NCBI RefSeq assembly: GCF_035013165.1
Contig: NZ_JAYGJQ010000002.1
Coordinates: 310,001 to 374,000 of the forward strand
Source: Bacteriovorax sp. PP10
GTDB taxonomy: Bacteria > Bdellovibrionota > Bacteriovoracia > Bacteriovoracales > Bacteriovoracaceae
Length of the DNA stretch: 64,000 nt
Direction: 5' to 3'
In this document: positions 63,247 through 64,000 of the stretch, piece after piece
Numbering within the stretch: position 1 is the first letter of the stretch
Layout: the number at the start of each line of letters is the position of its first letter
Program-made: the position numbers and the translations under genes
Notes under the pieces: model-generated
What the model was told of the DNA's origin: nothing
The model's database searches: none
What the model saw: only the letters and a program-made list of their open reading frames with translations

Positions 63247-64000
63247 ATGTGGTTTAAAACAAGTCTGCTCATTACATGTCTTCTCGTTCAGTCATGTTCG
63301 ATGAACTTCACCGAATGGGGGAGAACTCCTGCGGCCGAAGCAAACTTCGATGACATGATTGCGAACATGAAGGATTTTAAATCCCGCGTGATGGGTTCTG
63401 AGAAAGATGCGACTTGTTCTAAAGAGCAACTCGACGCTGACTTTAAGAAGCTGATGGCCTCGGTTAAGCGCGACTCTTGTTCAGTAGATAATTACTCTAT
63501 TGACCGTGAAGAGTTTGAGAAAAAGGCCTGTCCAAAAGTAAAAGTTGAAGGGTACTTCGATAAAGTTGTTAAACAAACAATCAAAGAAGAAAAAGCTAAA
63601 AAACCATTAACATATTTCCAGAATAAAATTGATCCGGAATTCGTCGGGTTCACTAAAGAAGCACAAAGTTTTTTACTGAAGCTGGGACCCAATATTCACA
63701 ATGCAAGTTTTCCTATTGAAGACAGGGCCGCACTTTTAGCTGAGTATGTTGAAAATGTTGTTATGCCGATTAGAGATATTATCGTTATCAAACGTTCATA
63801 TGTGACGAATGAAGATGACGGAAGAATTATCTATGACAGCTTACAGCCTTATATGACTCGCGAATTTGTAGAAAATCTTGGTCAGAGTGACTTAGGTTTA
63901 ATTACTCAAGGTCCAAACCCAGGGACAACTCCATTTTATATGGAAGTGAAAAAGTCTGAAGGTGGAAAATCTTATCGCCTGAGTTTTTCTGAAACCGATA
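63247..64000 (+). CDS. lipoprotein gene running off the window (partial)
   Basis: An open frame from ATG 63247 continues without a stop to the window end (251 codons). GGAG lies 7 nt before the ATG. The product starts with a lipoprotein signal (lipobox VQSC) and continues as a soluble, mixed protein with cysteines in DATCSKE, RDSCSVD and KKACPKV. No family was recognised from the part seen. Confidence 0.8.
   Translation, partial: MWFKTSLLITCLLVQSCSMNFTEWGRTPAAEANFDDMIANMKDFKSRVMGSEKDATCSKEQLDADFKKLMASVKRDSCSVDNYSIDREEFEKKACPKVKVEGYFDKVVKQTIKEEKAKKPLTYFQNKIDPEFVGFTKEAQSFLLKLGPNIHNASFPIEDRAALLAEYVENVVMPIRDIIVIKRSYVTNEDDGRIIYDSLQPYMTREFVENLGQSDLGLITQGPNPGTTPFYMEVKKSEGGKSYRLSFSETD

Overview
The window reads as an ordinary chromosomal stretch of a low-GC, Gram-negative, diderm bacterium. 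The organism is most likely a member of the Bdellovibrionota, and of these the Bacteriovoracales (Bacteriovorax/Peredibacter-like) fit best. The reasons are the dense gene packing with many convergent overlaps, the very large share of secreted proteins and lipoproteins with no recognisable family, the abundant proteases, collagen-like and Gly-rich surface proteins, a deltaproteobacterial-style J-domain/HTH protein beside a MinD-like ATPase, and a VKOR-DsbA fusion. This assignment is inference from gene content only. No rRNA, tRNA, intact IS element, prophage or CRISPR array was seen.

Layout. 1-9.3 kb: small secreted proteins, a Cache-domain chemoreceptor, a radical SAM protein, an alpha/beta hydrolase, a YhaM-type exoribonuclease, and a secreted metalloprotease behind a small partner; a 3' relic of a second chemoreceptor lies at 5.55 kb. 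9.4-14.3 kb: the glycolytic operon gapA-pgk-tpiA followed by secG and a class V aminotransferase. 14.3-20 kb: an HD-GYP protein, an MFS exporter and a large lipoprotein subtilase. 20-23.5 kb: a secreted-protein island with two S1 protease paralogues (one with its catalytic Ser changed to Ala), two tandem proteins built of CX13C repeats, and a decayed gene. 23.6-30.6 kb: a 22-bp perfect inverted repeat (one arm recurs at 30.1 kb), the membrane pyrophosphatase hppA, an FMN-binding glutamate synthase-like protein, TatD, a HigBA-like module with a gutted toxin, and a response regulator. 30.8-37 kb: three surface proteins (collagen-like, Gly-rich, and FecR/FN3/barrel-like). 37-42 kb: a four-gene signalling operon that combines a PP2C/RsbW-like fusion, a STAS-zinc ribbon protein, a hybrid histidine kinase and a response regulator. 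42-48.1 kb: a minus-strand operon of minD-like, J-domain/HTH, rluD, pgeF and vkor-dsbA genes. 48.4-53 kb: a CTP-dependent lipid kinase-like protein, a Lon N-domain protein, manA, small secreted proteins and a phytase-like esterase. 53-57.7 kb: dacB, ade, a GIY-YIG protein, an HD hydrolase and carbonic anhydrase in a tight plus-strand run. 57.7-64 kb: a carotenoid-desaturase-like oxidoreductase, a DUF5522-like protein, an RRM/RGG protein, fadD and two lipoproteins.

The most notable observations are: a minus-strand pair of C7-loop hairpins that ends in a T-tract and resembles the architecture of actinobacterial 6C RNA; a catalytically dead protease beside its active paralogue; a lipoprotein gene whose only sensible start codon is ATA; a Shine-Dalgarno separated from its ATG by a hairpin; the fused phosphatase/kinase partner-switch operon; and a toxin gene with an internal in-frame deletion beside an intact antitoxin gene. 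Domain calls rest on motif recognition by eye; no database search was run.
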